Positions 7,746 through 17,084 of a stretch of DNA of 64,000 bases are shown here, piece by piece. Source of the stretch: JAFMPW01 sp041743085 (GTDB lineage Bacteria; Bacteroidota; Bacteroidia; Flavobacteriales; Flavobacteriaceae); assembly GCA_041743085.1 (NCBI GenBank), contig JBGTNL010000004.1, positions 1 through 64,000 of the forward strand, read 5' to 3'. Under the pieces are notes generated by a model. That model was not told the origin of the DNA, did no database searches, and worked only from the letters and a program-made list of their open reading frames with translations. The first letter of the stretch is position 1; each line of letters opens with the position of its first letter. The translations under genes and the position numbers were made by a program.

Positions 7746-8834
7746 ATGATAAAGAAAACACAAACCAACGGACAAATTAACAGCGAAGGCCCGGTTTTTA
7801 CGGGCGAATGCCCAATACCCATTACAAATTACAAAGAGATAACCCTTGCACACGGCAGCGGCGGAAAGCTTACGCATCAACTTATAGAAAAAATGATGCT
7901 TCCCCAATTTAAGAACCAATTTCTGGACCCACTTCACGATGGTGCTGTTTTACCGGTAAATGGTGCGCGGATAGCCTTCAGTACAGATTCTTTTGTGGTA
8001 AACCCTATTTTCTTTCCCGGTGGCAATATAGGGGAACTTGCGGTAAATGGAACGGTAAATGATATTTCCATGTGTGGTGCCAAACCATTATACCTCTCAG
8101 TAGGCTTTATTCTGGAAGAAGGGATTTCTATGGATGAACTATGGCAGATTGTCCAATCCATGCAAAATGCCGCAGAAAAGGCCGGAGTACTTTTGGTCAC
8201 CGGTGACACCAAAGTAGTGGATCGCGGCAAGGGCGACAAGATATACATCAATACCTCAGGGATCGGCATTATTCCGGAAGGTGTGAATATTAGTCCGGCT
8301 AATATAAGGGCGGGAGACAGTGTAATTGTAAGCGGTGAGATAGCCGTTCACGGTATGGCGATCATGTCTGTACGTGAAGGATTACAGTTTGAAACCGAAA
8401 TAACCAGTGACACAGCCGCTTTGAACGGGCTGGTAGAAACCATCCTGGAGGTTAGTAAAGATGTACGCGTACTGCGCGATCCAACCAGAGGTGGTATCTC
8501 CAGTGCCCTTGCAGAGATCGCCGAGTCCACCGAATTGGGGATACATTTGGAAGAAACCGCCATTCCCATTAACGAAGAGGTAAAAGGCGCTTGTGAGATC
8601 CTGGGACTGGATCCGCTACACGTGGCCAATGAGGGTAAATTAATAGCAGTGGTGCCTGCAGAAATTACCGAAGAGGTCCTGGCCGCGATGCGTAAGCATC
8701 CACTGGGAGAAAAATCGGCAGTCATCGGCAGAATCGTCACCGATCATCCGGGTATGGTGACCATGAAAACGCTTGTTGGCGGAAGACGTGTTGTGGATAT
8801 GTTGTCCGGCGAGCAGTTGCCCAGGATTTGTTGA
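7746..8834 (+). CDS. hypE: Hydrogenase maturation protein HypE
   Basis: A 362-aa PurM-like ATPase. It has LAHGSGGKLTHQLIEKM at the start, DSFVVNPIFFPGGNIGELAVNGTVNDISM (described here by its key DSFVV and GTVNDI parts), RDPTRGG and the C-terminal PRIC. The final Cys362 accepts the carbamoyl group from HypF and is dehydrated to the thiocyanate that donates CN. The N-terminal 25 residues before ITLAHGSGG are a little longer than usual. It is the last intact gene of the hyp set; a decayed hydrolase gene follows with no gap. Confidence 0.95.
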   Translation: MIKKTQTNGQINSEGPVFTGECPIPITNYKEITLAHGSGGKLTHQLIEKMMLPQFKNQFLDPLHDGAVLPVNGARIAFSTDSFVVNPIFFPGGNIGELAVNGTVNDISMCGAKPLYLSVGFILEEGISMDELWQIVQSMQNAAEKAGVLLVTGDTKVVDRGKGDKIYINTSGIGIIPEGVNISPANIRAGDSVIVSGEIAVHGMAIMSVREGLQFETEITSDTAALNGLVETILEVSKDVRVLRDPTRGGISSALAEIAESTELGIHLEETAIPINEEVKGACEILGLDPLHVANEGKLIAVVPAEITEEVLAAMRKHPLGEKSAVIGRIVTDHPGMVTMKTLVGGRRVVDMLSGEQLPRIC

Positions 8835-9134
8835 TACGGACACTATTGTTTTTGCCGGTTATGAATTTCCGGAAAGAACAGTATTGGTGTAAAACGAATC
8901 GGTCAAAACAGGGAGGGCAAGAAGATATCTGAAGAGATAGACCAATACAATGAATATGCCAGAGGAATAGCCTCCGATTTTGGTGTTAAATATGTAAATA
9001 TCACAGATATAACACGTTTAGGACTGGAACGACCGGAATTAGTAGCCCAGGACGGGCTTCACCCTTCGGGCCTGGCGTATGAATTATTCGTGGATCGGAT
9101 ATTCCCGGCGGTATTTAATAGTCTGCAAAAATGA
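8835..9134 (+). pseudogene. Remnant of an SGNH/GDSL hydrolase
   Basis: The frame ending at TGA 9132-9134 reads RIGQNREGKKISEEIDQYNE, then ARGIASDFGVKYVNITDITR and DGLHPSGLAYELFVDRIFP. The DGLHPSG block holds the catalytic Asp and His of SGNH hydrolases. The frame is open only from 8865; just upstream another frame reads VFAGYEFPERTVLV, as expected for the preceding beta strand, so a frameshift or deletion separates them. The nucleophile Ser block is missing altogether. This is the last third of a lost gene, truncated where hypE ends, which suggests the hyp block replaced or deleted its 5' part. Confidence 0.75.
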
Positions 9135-9167
9135 GCATAAATCCAGTTTTCCTGAAAGTTATACAAA

Positions 9168-9551
9168 TCAGAAGAGGACCAGTCGGCCACCTGCTGTGGC
9201 CAGTACAACAAGGGCACCGAGAAGAAGAAGAAGGTCGTAGTGCCAGCCATATCCCTCCTTTTCGTAGAATCCTTTGTCCCATTCAAAAACTTTCTTATAG
9301 ATGGCTCCCAACATCGTTAGTATTAGAATAAGTGCCCCAATCTGGGTAAATATTCCGACCGCGATGGAGATGGCCCCAAGAATTTCGGCAATTCCAAGGA
9401 TAGTTGTCAGGGCAGGGGACATGCCAATGCTTTTCCCTCTTTCCTTTGGATGCCGTACATGGCCGCTACCACTCGAAAAAAATATTACGGCAATAAGAAT
9501 ACGAAAAAATAGGAGCGAATAGTCAATAAGAAAATCAGTTTGAACTATCAT
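9168..9551 (-). CDS. DoxX-family membrane protein
   Basis: A 127-aa protein with four hydrophobic segments (about residues 10-27, 45-65, 70-88 and 108-125) and the DoxX pattern FFRILIAVIFFSSGSGHVRHP near the N-terminus plus ILGIAEILGAISIAVGIF. DoxX proteins are small inner-membrane proteins linked to quinone or redox processes, but their exact function is mostly unsettled. It runs convergent to the SGNH remnant and stands alone. Confidence 0.85.
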   Translation of the reverse strand: MIVQTDFLIDYSLLFFRILIAVIFFSSGSGHVRHPKERGKSIGMSPALTTILGIAEILGAISIAVGIFTQIGALILILTMLGAIYKKVFEWDKGFYEKEGYGWHYDLLLLLGALVVLATAGGRLVLF

Positions 9552-9780
9552 AGAAATAAGGGTCGCCTGTGGATACCAAAATACAGTCTTTTTTGATCGA
9601 TATTGAAAGTATTTTACACGTAAAGTACTTCAGGGATACGCTGTTTTCTCAGAGGTTTACATATCCAAAATTCACATATCATCGAAAAAGGAAGTTTTTT
9701 ATCCCGTTTCCTTTGTTTGGGCTTATGCTATTCATAACTTATTATAGAAGATTTGAGTTAGGTTCCCATATAATTAAATT

Positions 9781-10245
9781 ATGCCCGAAATGGTGAAGAG
9801 CATCGCACATATCAAACAACTGTTGTTTACCGCGGCGTTATGCCTTCCCATCGTCATGTCCTCCCAGGACACAGCGGAGCTTCCGGATAACTTTAGTTTT
9901 TTTAAAGAACAGGCAAGGAAAGACGCTAAACATGAGCAATTGCTTAGCCTGTCCCATATAGAGGATGAGATGGATTATTGGAAGGATCAGAGAAACTTCG
10001 AAAAATCGCTTAAGAAAATAAGTTACAACGGATATCAGGCCTACGTGAATGCCAAATGGGCTGCCTATTCCGAGCATGAAGAACACTGCACTGACGAATG
10101 CAGCCACGGCGCATATTATCTTGCGCAGGCTTCTTTCTATTCCAGGTATGGAGAAAAAGACAACTCCCCGGAAATCACTTCGATTTCGCAAACGACAGTT
10201 CAAAAGGATAAAGCTCTTGTAGTGAAAGAAGAACTACCTCAATAA
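9781..10245 (+). CDS. Unknown probable exported protein
   Basis: A 154-aa protein that I do not recognise. The N-terminus (HIKQLLFTAALCLPIVMSSQ) looks like a signal peptide, and the mature part is hydrophilic. It has a charged helical stretch (HIEDEMDYWKDQRNFEKSL), a NGYQAYVNAKWAAYSEHEEHC segment quoted here by its key aromatic residues, and a CTDECSHGAYYLAQ motif in which two Cys and two or three His could bind a metal or form a disulfide. Translation could start at Met1 or Met4. It is monocistronic. Function unknown. Confidence 0.55.
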   Translation: MPEMVKSIAHIKQLLFTAALCLPIVMSSQDTAELPDNFSFFKEQARKDAKHEQLLSLSHIEDEMDYWKDQRNFEKSLKKISYNGYQAYVNAKWAAYSEHEEHCTDECSHGAYYLAQASFYSRYGEKDNSPEITSISQTTVQKDKALVVKEELPQ

Positions 10246-10257
10246 AAATCACTCTTT

Positions 10258-10594
10258 CTACCTGGCCAGAACGATCAGGGTCAGGCCAACAATATAGACC
10301 ACCAGCATGATATTTAACAGGAAGGCACTCCCTTAGGGGCCTCTTTGAATTCTTTCCAAACATAAATTCCCCATAAGGCTGCGACTACGGGGCTCCCTGT
10401 CGTAAACCACAGGAAATAGCAGGCCCTGCTTTATCGGAAGCCAGAATGCTAAAAGACATTCCAATACACCATATTATACCCCCGAAAAGACCCATGAGAT
10501 GATTTTTTGTACTCCCTTTAAAATAATCCGAAAAATGAACCGACAGGCTTGTCAAGGCAAAGGGTTTTATGCATAAATTATGGGCTATGGTCAT
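10258..10594 (-). pseudogene. Broken sugar permease (GRP/RhaT-like), C-terminal part
   Basis: Three consecutive frames on the minus strand make one family C-terminus: first SDYFKGSTKNHLMGLFGG with IIWCIGMSFSILASDKAGPA, then after a +1 shift VVAALWGIYVWKEFKEAPKG, then after a second shift LLNIMLVVYIVGLTLIVLAR and stop. This matches the last ~110 residues of glucose/ribose-porter-type (DMT superfamily) transporters. The remaining N-terminal two thirds are not found upstream (10595-10713). Two frameshifts plus truncation mark it as a pseudogene. Confidence 0.7.
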
Positions 10595-10713
10595 AATTAA
10601 AGGATTGGCGGTAAATCAGTTGTCGGGCATAATAGGCAAAGAAAGGTACAAAAATTGATAAGATTCTATTGGTTCTCATTACAAATCCAATTCGGACAGA
10701 ATTATTAAGGGGA

Positions 10714-11547
10714 TTAAAATTGAATAAGAAGGCCAACCTGTCCGGGGCCAAAATTCAAATTCCAGCTTACATCCTTTGCGTCGCTATTATACTTTTCTGT
10801 GTATTTTTTATCCAGATACCGGTCTATGGATTCTACCGTAAAAATACTAATGGCGATACCTACAGCAAAATCGGATACCCAGTGCTGCCGGTCCCATACC
10901 CGTGAAATACCCGGAAAAATGCCCAAGGTGTAGATACCTGCCTTCACCCAGGGACTTCTGAATTGCTTGGCAATTGCGTAGGCATTGGTGAAAGCCAGGA
11001 TGGTGTGCCCCGAGGGAAAAGAATGAAAATTCCGGTCGCTACTGAACGGTTTAAAGGTGCCCTTGGTCTCTCCACTGACAGGCCGGGCACGGCCGGCCAG
11101 GGATTTCAGGATTTGCTGGAGCAGCCCCGCTGAAGAGGCGGATGAAACCAGTAATACCCCTGTCCTTCGTAATTTCTCGTTTTTTATGAGGAGGCCTGTC
11201 AGGTATACTCCTCCTGTGACCAGGTAATTATTTTCGGGATTGCCATAAAATTCTCCGTATTCCCTGATAATTTTTGGAATACTTTCCCTTTGATTTCCGA
11301 TAAACCGGGAAGTATTATCATCAAAAGCATATAATAAACCTGTTCCGGCGGCCATACCTCCAAAGGTAAGCCACTGCCTGCCCTGCCAGTGCAGGGGCCT
11401 GGAATAGGAATATCCCAGTCCTCCAACCATATTTCCCAGGTCATAAGTAAATGTTTGCCATGTATTTCCATTGATTGTATCTGGTTGTATCTGTCCAAAT
11501 AAGCTGGTGCAGCATACCATGAAAATAAAAAGCAAGATTTTTTTCAT
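10714..11547 (-). CDS. PAP2-family membrane or periplasmic phosphatase
   Basis: A 277-aa protein with an N-terminal signal peptide (MKKILLFIFMVCCTSLFGQ). It contains the three phosphatidate-phosphatase motifs KSLAGRARP, FPSGHT and SRVWDRQHWVSDFAVG, with the catalytic His residues in the second and third. PAP2 enzymes remove phosphate from lipid phosphates such as phosphatidate or undecaprenyl pyrophosphate at the outer face of the inner membrane. Hydrophobic helices between the motifs fit this. Exact substrate unknown. It stands alone between debris and metG. Confidence 0.88.
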   Translation of the reverse strand: MKKILLFIFMVCCTSLFGQIQPDTINGNTWQTFTYDLGNMVGGLGYSYSRPLHWQGRQWLTFGGMAAGTGLLYAFDDNTSRFIGNQRESIPKIIREYGEFYGNPENNYLVTGGVYLTGLLIKNEKLRRTGVLLVSSASSAGLLQQILKSLAGRARPVSGETKGTFKPFSSDRNFHSFPSGHTILAFTNAYAIAKQFRSPWVKAGIYTLGIFPGISRVWDRQHWVSDFAVGIAISIFTVESIDRYLDKKYTEKYNSDAKDVSWNLNFGPGQVGLLIQF

Positions 11548-11648
11548 TCCTAGAAGTTAATTAAAAGATATTACTTTAATAATCCGAAGGCTGGTGGCAT
11601 TGTACCTGCCATTTCTGTTGATCCGGGAAAGGAATGCACTGCTGTTGA

Positions 11649-13721
11649 TCAACTAATGATTGCCCCATTGTGAACACCGGTTGAATCAGGGTTAAGAAAA
11701 ACCAAATTGCCCGCTGCATTTTCAGTCATCAGGATCATACCCTCACTTTCCACACCCCGTAATGCCCTGGAAGCCAGGTTCACGAGAACAGTCACTTTTT
11801 TACCGATTATTTCTTCAGGTGAAAAACTTTCGGCAATCCCAGAGACAATAGTTCTGGTATCCAGGCCGGTATCCACTTTAAGCACAAGCAACTTCTTTGT
11901 TTTGGCCATTTTTTCAGCTTCAACAATAGTCCCTATGCGCATATCCATTTTAGAAAAGTCTTCAAAACTGATAGTCTCTTTTAGGGGCATAACGGAATTA
12001 TTTTCTGATTCGTTATTTTCTTTGGTCGCCTTTAATTTATCAAGCTGGGCCTGTATTTCGCTATCCTCTATTTTACGAAATAATAATTGGGCTTCTCCTA
12101 GTTGATGGCCTGGTTTGAGCAATTCGTCAAAGTGTTGGAGGGCATCATTCCAAGTAATAGAGGGGTCTAGATTTAAAATATCCCTCAATTTTTTGGCCGT
12201 AAATGGTAAAAAAGGTTCCGAAAAAACACATAACAGTGTAGCCAACTGCAATGCATAATATAAAATAGTTCCCACTCTTTCAGTGTCTGATGGGTATAAT
12301 TTCCAGGGCTCTTTTTCTGCTAAATATTTATTACCATCTCTAGGAATTTGCATCAAGTGATTGAGAGCTTCTCTAAATCTATAACTCTTTATTGAACCAT
12401 TAATGGCCATATCATAAAAACCCATTTTATTTACTAAGTCAAGGTCAGAAGAATGTTCCTCGCCTCGTGTTGGTACTGCGCCCTTAAAATATTTATGGGT
12501 CAACACCACCACCCTGTTGATAAAATTCCCATAAATAGCCACCAGTTCATTATTGTTCCGAGCCTGGAAGTCCTTCCAGGTAAAATCATTGTCCTTAGTT
12601 TCAGGAGCGTTGGCTGTTAAAGCATAGCGAAGCACGTCTTGCATATTTGGGAATTCTTCGAGATATTCGTGTAACCACACGGCCCAATTTTTAGAGGTGG
12701 ATAATTTGTTGCCTTCCAGATTGAGGAATTCATTGGCCGGGACATTTTCGGGCAAAATAAAATCGCCATGTGCTTTTAGCATACAGGGAAATATAATACA
12801 GTGAAAAACAATATTATCCTTCCCTATAAAATGAACTAATTTAGTGTCAGGGGATTTCCAATAGGGTTCCCAGTCTATCCCTTCGCGCTCCGCCCATTCT
12901 TTGGTAGAGGAAATGTACCCTATTGGCGCATCGAACCAAACATAGAGCACTTTCCCTTCTGCTCCTTCAACAGGCACCGGGATTCCCCAATCCAGGTCGC
13001 GTGTCACCGCCCTTGGTTTAAGGCCGTCATCTATCCAGGATTTGCATTGGCCATAGACATTCGGCTTCCAGTCGTCCTTATGGGCCCTTAATATCCATTC
13101 CTTTAAAAAACCCTCATAATTATCCAGAGGTAGAAACCAATGCCTGGTTTCCTTAAGGGTGGGCACAGCTCCTGTAATTGTGGATCTTGGATTTATGAGG
13201 TCTGTGGCATTAAGGGAGGAACCGCAATTTTCACATTGGTCACCATAGGCTTCCGCATGTCCGCATTTTGGGCAAGTGCCAATTACGAAGCGATCGGCAA
13301 GAAACTGAGCGGCCTCTTCGTCATACAACTGGGCAGTGGTTTCCTCTAAAAAATCACCCTGCTCATATAGTTTAATAAAAAAATCGGACGCTGTTTTATG
13401 GTGGATCTCCGCGGATGTTCTGGAATAATTATCAAAGGTCATCCCGAAATCCTTAAAGGATTTACTGATCATGGCATGATATTTATCTATGACTTCCTTT
13501 GGCGACACCCCTTCTTTTTTAGCCTTCATGGGGATGGCGACCCCGTGTTCATCGCTTCCACAAACAAATACCACATCGTTTCCGGTTAAGCGAAGCCACC
13601 GTGCATAAATATCGGCGGGCACGTAGACACCTGCCAGATGACCGATATGAATAGGGCCATTGGTATAGGGTAAAGCTGCGGTGATGGTATAACGGGCTGG
13701 ATTAGGCGGATGATGCGACAT
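11649..13721 (-). CDS. metG: Methionyl-tRNA synthetase
   Basis: A 690-aa class I synthetase that charges tRNA-Met. The HIGH motif (residues 25-28 in PYTNGPIHIGHLAG), the zinc knuckle CPKCGHAEAYGDQCENCG (about 155-175), the KMSKS-type loop KLSTSKNW (about 345) and the C-terminal EMAP-II-like tRNA-binding domain (FSKMDMRIGTIVEAEKM, about 590-690) are all present. The fused C-terminal dimerisation domain gives the long form of the enzyme. It has its own -7 box upstream. Confidence 0.97.
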   Translation of the reverse strand: MSHHPPNPARYTITAALPYTNGPIHIGHLAGVYVPADIYARWLRLTGNDVVFVCGSDEHGVAIPMKAKKEGVSPKEVIDKYHAMISKSFKDFGMTFDNYSRTSAEIHHKTASDFFIKLYEQGDFLEETTAQLYDEEAAQFLADRFVIGTCPKCGHAEAYGDQCENCGSSLNATDLINPRSTITGAVPTLKETRHWFLPLDNYEGFLKEWILRAHKDDWKPNVYGQCKSWIDDGLKPRAVTRDLDWGIPVPVEGAEGKVLYVWFDAPIGYISSTKEWAEREGIDWEPYWKSPDTKLVHFIGKDNIVFHCIIFPCMLKAHGDFILPENVPANEFLNLEGNKLSTSKNWAVWLHEYLEEFPNMQDVLRYALTANAPETKDNDFTWKDFQARNNNELVAIYGNFINRVVVLTHKYFKGAVPTRGEEHSSDLDLVNKMGFYDMAINGSIKSYRFREALNHLMQIPRDGNKYLAEKEPWKLYPSDTERVGTILYYALQLATLLCVFSEPFLPFTAKKLRDILNLDPSITWNDALQHFDELLKPGHQLGEAQLLFRKIEDSEIQAQLDKLKATKENNESENNSVMPLKETISFEDFSKMDMRIGTIVEAEKMAKTKKLLVLKVDTGLDTRTIVSGIAESFSPEEIIGKKVTVLVNLASRALRGVESEGMILMTENAAGNLVFLNPDSTGVHNGAIIS

Positions 13722-13742
13722 TAAAAACGTTTAATTAAGCCA

Positions 13743-13750
13743 CAAAATTA
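13743..13750 (-). promoter_or_regulatory. metG -7 promoter box
   Basis: On the minus strand this reads TAATTTTG, 22 bp before the metG start. No good -33 TTG was found at the standard distance. Confidence 0.5.
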
Positions 13751-13785
13751 ACCAATTTTTCAAGTGTCGCACCACCAGTTGTGGA

Positions 13786-13845
13786 AAAAGAAAACCCTCG
13801 AGACACCGGAAAAACGTAAAAGTCGGGACATCCGGTGTCCGAGGG
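13786..13845 (-). terminator. Strong terminator of the DUF1501/DUF1800 operon
   Basis: On the minus strand, CCCTCGGACACCGGA pairs with TCCGGTGTC-T-CGAGGG (13795-13845) around a ~20-nt loop with a single bulged T. It is followed by TTTTCTTTTT (13786-13794). It lies just after the DUF1501 stop and insulates metG from that operon. Confidence 0.9.
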
Positions 13846-13869
13846 CAATTACTGCAAAGTAGGGGTGGG

Positions 13870-15564
13870 CTACGCCACCATAATAGATTTAGACATTTTT
13901 TTGTCCGAAACCTGTATTCTGTAAATATATTTCCCCGTAGACAATTGCATAGGCATCCGTTCACGAATATTTATCTCGGTAGAACCCTCCGCTGTGATCT
14001 CATTATATATGGTTCCTACCTTTTGTCCCAGAATATTGAACAATTGAATATCCACAAGAGCGGTTAAAGGCATTTCAAGATAGATAGACGGAGTATCTTT
14101 GGTAGGATAAAAAGGTTTGTGCACAATGGCATTTAACAAATTGGGTGTCGGTACATCGGGCGTCGGATCTTCCCCGGTGGGCAATGTGGGCGGCTGATCG
14201 CTATATACAATATCTGGAAATTCTGTACCGCTGCAGTTAAAGCCAAGATTTACCGGAGCATACGGATGATCCAGCAAATGTTGTTCCACCAATGGAATAG
14301 GCACACATAGCCATTCTGCCAAAACGGTGGCATACAAATCCCTGAAGTCCATCGTGTACTCAAGATTTCCTCTTCCGTTAGGATTGTCCAGCGAAGGATG
14401 TTCCCCAACGAAGGCACTTCCGTTAAGGCCCGATCCAAAGAAGAGTGTAGGGGCAGCCTTTCCATGATCCGTACCATTGGAACCGTTCTCAAAAATTCGC
14501 CTTCCGAATTCGGAAAATGTCATGCTCAGTACTTTATCATCTTGCTGGGTAAAGGCAACATCTTCGTAGAAATTGTTGATCGCGATAGAAAGATTGGACA
14601 TTAAGCGCTCGTGGGCCAGGGGCTGATTGCCATGCGTGTCAAATCCACCCATGGAAATCATATACACTTTCGTTCCCAGATTCCCTTTGATCAATCGCGC
14701 CAGCAAAGCCATTTGCCTGGCGAAGTTATTGTCCTGGTACTGTACCTGGTTCTGTCCTCGTTCGTAGGCTTCGTGAATTACTCCGGCATATTCATAAGTG
14801 GTATTGGCAACACCCCTTAAGAATTTTAGCTGGTCTCCGTACATACAATCACCAAATAAACTGTCGTCCAGGCCATATACCTCTCCGGACTCAGCTATTT
14901 CTTCCAGCTGATCAATATTTGAAGTTACGAATGCATAATTGGTTTCCTCGCCCTGAAAAACCAGGCTTCCGTACTGCCCTATTTGAATGGCTGCGGGAGA
15001 AGCGGGCGGATTGACCAGATAATCCGGATATAGGTTTTCAAAATGGCGTCCCATCCATCCGGTGTTCAAGCCATCAAATCCGGTTGTTGTAAGATCGGTA
15101 TTGGCATAGATATCGGAACCGGTAAAATGCGAAAGACTTTGATTTTCGTAGCCGACACCGTGTACTGCCTTAAACTGGCCATCGCTCCACATAGGTTCAA
15201 GGGTGTTCATATAGGTGGGTACTCCAAACTCATCGGTTAACTTTAGGATTTTACTTTCGGGAATATAGATATTGGGCCTGGCATTGGCGTAGGTATCATA
15301 TTGCTCGATGGGGATAACGGTACTCAAACCATCATTTCCTCCCGACAAACGGATAAGGATCAGTATACATTCCGTATCTGCATTGGCAATTGCCGCGGTC
15401 AGTGGGGACGGTGCCGATGCGGTTAGCATATTACTGCCCAGCATCATGGAACCCGACCCGGCTATGCCCAATGCCTGAAGGAAGGAGCGTCTGCTCCACA
15501 CCTTGTGTTCCTCGTCGTGTTCATTGTTATTTTTTATATTGATAGGAATATGGTTGTTGCACAT
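13870..15564 (-). CDS. DUF1501 exported protein with T9SS sorting domain
   Basis: A 564-aa protein. Residues 25-50 have a twin-arginine-like leader (SRRSFLQALGIAGSGSMMLG), followed by ILILIRLSGGNDGLSTVIP, the DUF1501 opening that belongs to the alkaline-phosphatase/sulfatase-like fold. GGFDTHGNQPLAHERLM and TFSEFGRRIFENGSNGTDHG are conserved metal-site-like blocks. The C-terminal ~85 residues (LFNILGQKVGTIYNEITAEG ... STGKYIYRIQV) form a type A T9SS sorting domain, so the protein should reach the cell surface. It is the second gene after the DUF1800 gene, 11 bp apart. The biochemical role of this pair is unknown. Confidence 0.9.
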   Translation of the reverse strand: MCNNHIPINIKNNNEHDEEHKVWSRRSFLQALGIAGSGSMMLGSNMLTASAPSPLTAAIANADTECILILIRLSGGNDGLSTVIPIEQYDTYANARPNIYIPESKILKLTDEFGVPTYMNTLEPMWSDGQFKAVHGVGYENQSLSHFTGSDIYANTDLTTTGFDGLNTGWMGRHFENLYPDYLVNPPASPAAIQIGQYGSLVFQGEETNYAFVTSNIDQLEEIAESGEVYGLDDSLFGDCMYGDQLKFLRGVANTTYEYAGVIHEAYERGQNQVQYQDNNFARQMALLARLIKGNLGTKVYMISMGGFDTHGNQPLAHERLMSNLSIAINNFYEDVAFTQQDDKVLSMTFSEFGRRIFENGSNGTDHGKAAPTLFFGSGLNGSAFVGEHPSLDNPNGRGNLEYTMDFRDLYATVLAEWLCVPIPLVEQHLLDHPYAPVNLGFNCSGTEFPDIVYSDQPPTLPTGEDPTPDVPTPNLLNAIVHKPFYPTKDTPSIYLEMPLTALVDIQLFNILGQKVGTIYNEITAEGSTEINIRERMPMQLSTGKYIYRIQVSDKKMSKSIMVA

Positions 15565-15575
15565 GGTCGTAGGCT

Positions 15576-17084
15576 TTATTTTAGTTGAAATTCGGGTTGT
15601 CTTGAAAGATGCATCAGCAAGAGGAATACCTGTAACGGGGGTTCCTGGCTAATTGCCAGCATCCATAGACCGCTTCCACCCGGATAGTAATCCGGCCCGT
15701 AATAATCTTCGGGAACATCCTCAATCTTAAAGGCATCCATCGCATTATCAAAATCCTGCTGGGTAAGAAGGCCTTTTGGGGTAATTTTATCGACGATTGC
15801 CCTAACCACTATTTCAGGATTACTGGTATTATTGTTAGCCGGTCCTACGGCATCCATTGCCAGGGTTCGGAATTGTTCCGGATCGTTCTGGTAGAACGTT
15901 TCCAGAAAGACCTCAGAGGTTAACCATCTTCCGATCATGAAATTAGTATTTATCCACTGGCGGTTTCTCTGCCAGCCGGCGACATCCACCGGATCAAACA
16001 GGGTTTGGCCCAAGAGGTTGCTGGAGCCAATGGTAAAAAGCAGGGTGTTATTATCATATGAAAATCCGCCTTCGTTAAGAAGATTCAGATACAAGTCAAA
16101 GGGACTTTTTATGATTACGCCGATAGCGTTATCATCAAAGAAGTGTTCACTCTTAAAAAGCTGAGACAATACCGGAGCTATATCGAAATTGTTCGCCACA
16201 AAAGTGCTTGCCAAATTTGCAATTATGGTTTGTGCATTCCCGGCATCATCATTGGAATCCGGGTGTACAAAGAATTCATATAATTTTTCGCAGATAAAGT
16301 TGGCTATTTCATTGGGTCTTTGCTGAAAAAGGATATCTATGACGTCGCTGTAGTTCCAATTTCCGGCCTGGCCCAAAATCGTTTTTGGACCTGCATCGTG
16401 TTTGGTAGCATCGAAAGCAACGGCTTCGCAACCCAACTCTCCACGTTCCACATATCCGGTAAGCGCCTTTGCGGTTTCTATAATATCTTCTTCGGTGTAC
16501 CCGTTACCTTCGCCCAGGGAAAAGAGCTCGTATAACTCCCGGGCATAGTTTTCATTTGGATTATTGCCATTATTATAAACTCCGTCCAGATAATAAAGCA
16601 TTGCACTGGTGAGTCCTATTTCGCTGACAAAGGTCTTAAAATTGCCGATGGCGTTCCGTTGAAGGCAATTGATATAGTAATAAAGAAAGGAATTGCATTC
16701 GTATATATCCAGTTCCGTCACAAAATGGTTGCTCCAGAAAAAACTTAGCCGGTCCCTGAGGTTATTGGTCACGAGGCCATTTGTATAAGCAAGACGCCAT
16801 TCTTCTCGTTGTGCATTTCGGACCTGCCGGGCAAGATCGTCATCGGCAGGATAGTTACTATTGTTCCAGTCCGCCCATGTTGGGGCTGGCAATACTGGCA
16901 TACCAAAGGCTTCATTTATCAAGCTATCCACTAGGGCTCCGGCCGACTGGCCAACTGCCTGGTCGATGGTTAGAACGGAGGCACTAAACCCCAATCGTCT
17001 GTACAGATGTGCCGCCCTGAGTTTGTCAAGAGGTGTTGTGTACGGCGCTAATGTAGAGGTGTTACAATTAACGAAGTATTCCAT
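15576..17084 (-). CDS. DUF1800 protein
   Basis: A 502-aa protein with the DUF1800 pattern: RAAHLYRRLGFSAS at the start, RDRLSFFWSNHFVT (about residue 110), NENYARELYELFSLGEGNGYTEEDI (key ENYARELYELFSLG), and WQRNRQWINTNF later. It forms an operon with the DUF1501 gene downstream. DUF1800/DUF1501 pairs are widespread in Bacteroidota and Planctomycetota; the partners are thought to work together, but the reaction is not known. No obvious signal peptide is visible at the chosen ATG, so export is uncertain. Confidence 0.9.
   Translation of the reverse strand: MEYFVNCNTSTLAPYTTPLDKLRAAHLYRRLGFSASVLTIDQAVGQSAGALVDSLINEAFGMPVLPAPTWADWNNSNYPADDDLARQVRNAQREEWRLAYTNGLVTNNLRDRLSFFWSNHFVTELDIYECNSFLYYYINCLQRNAIGNFKTFVSEIGLTSAMLYYLDGVYNNGNNPNENYARELYELFSLGEGNGYTEEDIIETAKALTGYVERGELGCEAVAFDATKHDAGPKTILGQAGNWNYSDVIDILFQQRPNEIANFICEKLYEFFVHPDSNDDAGNAQTIIANLASTFVANNFDIAPVLSQLFKSEHFFDDNAIGVIIKSPFDLYLNLLNEGGFSYDNNTLLFTIGSSNLLGQTLFDPVDVAGWQRNRQWINTNFMIGRWLTSEVFLETFYQNDPEQFRTLAMDAVGPANNNTSNPEIVVRAIVDKITPKGLLTQQDFDNAMDAFKIEDVPEDYYGPDYYPGGSGLWMLAISQEPPLQVFLLLMHLSRQPEFQLK

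Noticed and set aside
9569..9796. 75-codon plus-strand frame upstream of the unknown exported protein
   Set aside because: No domain or signal peptide is evident, and it overlaps the start of the more credible 154-aa gene.
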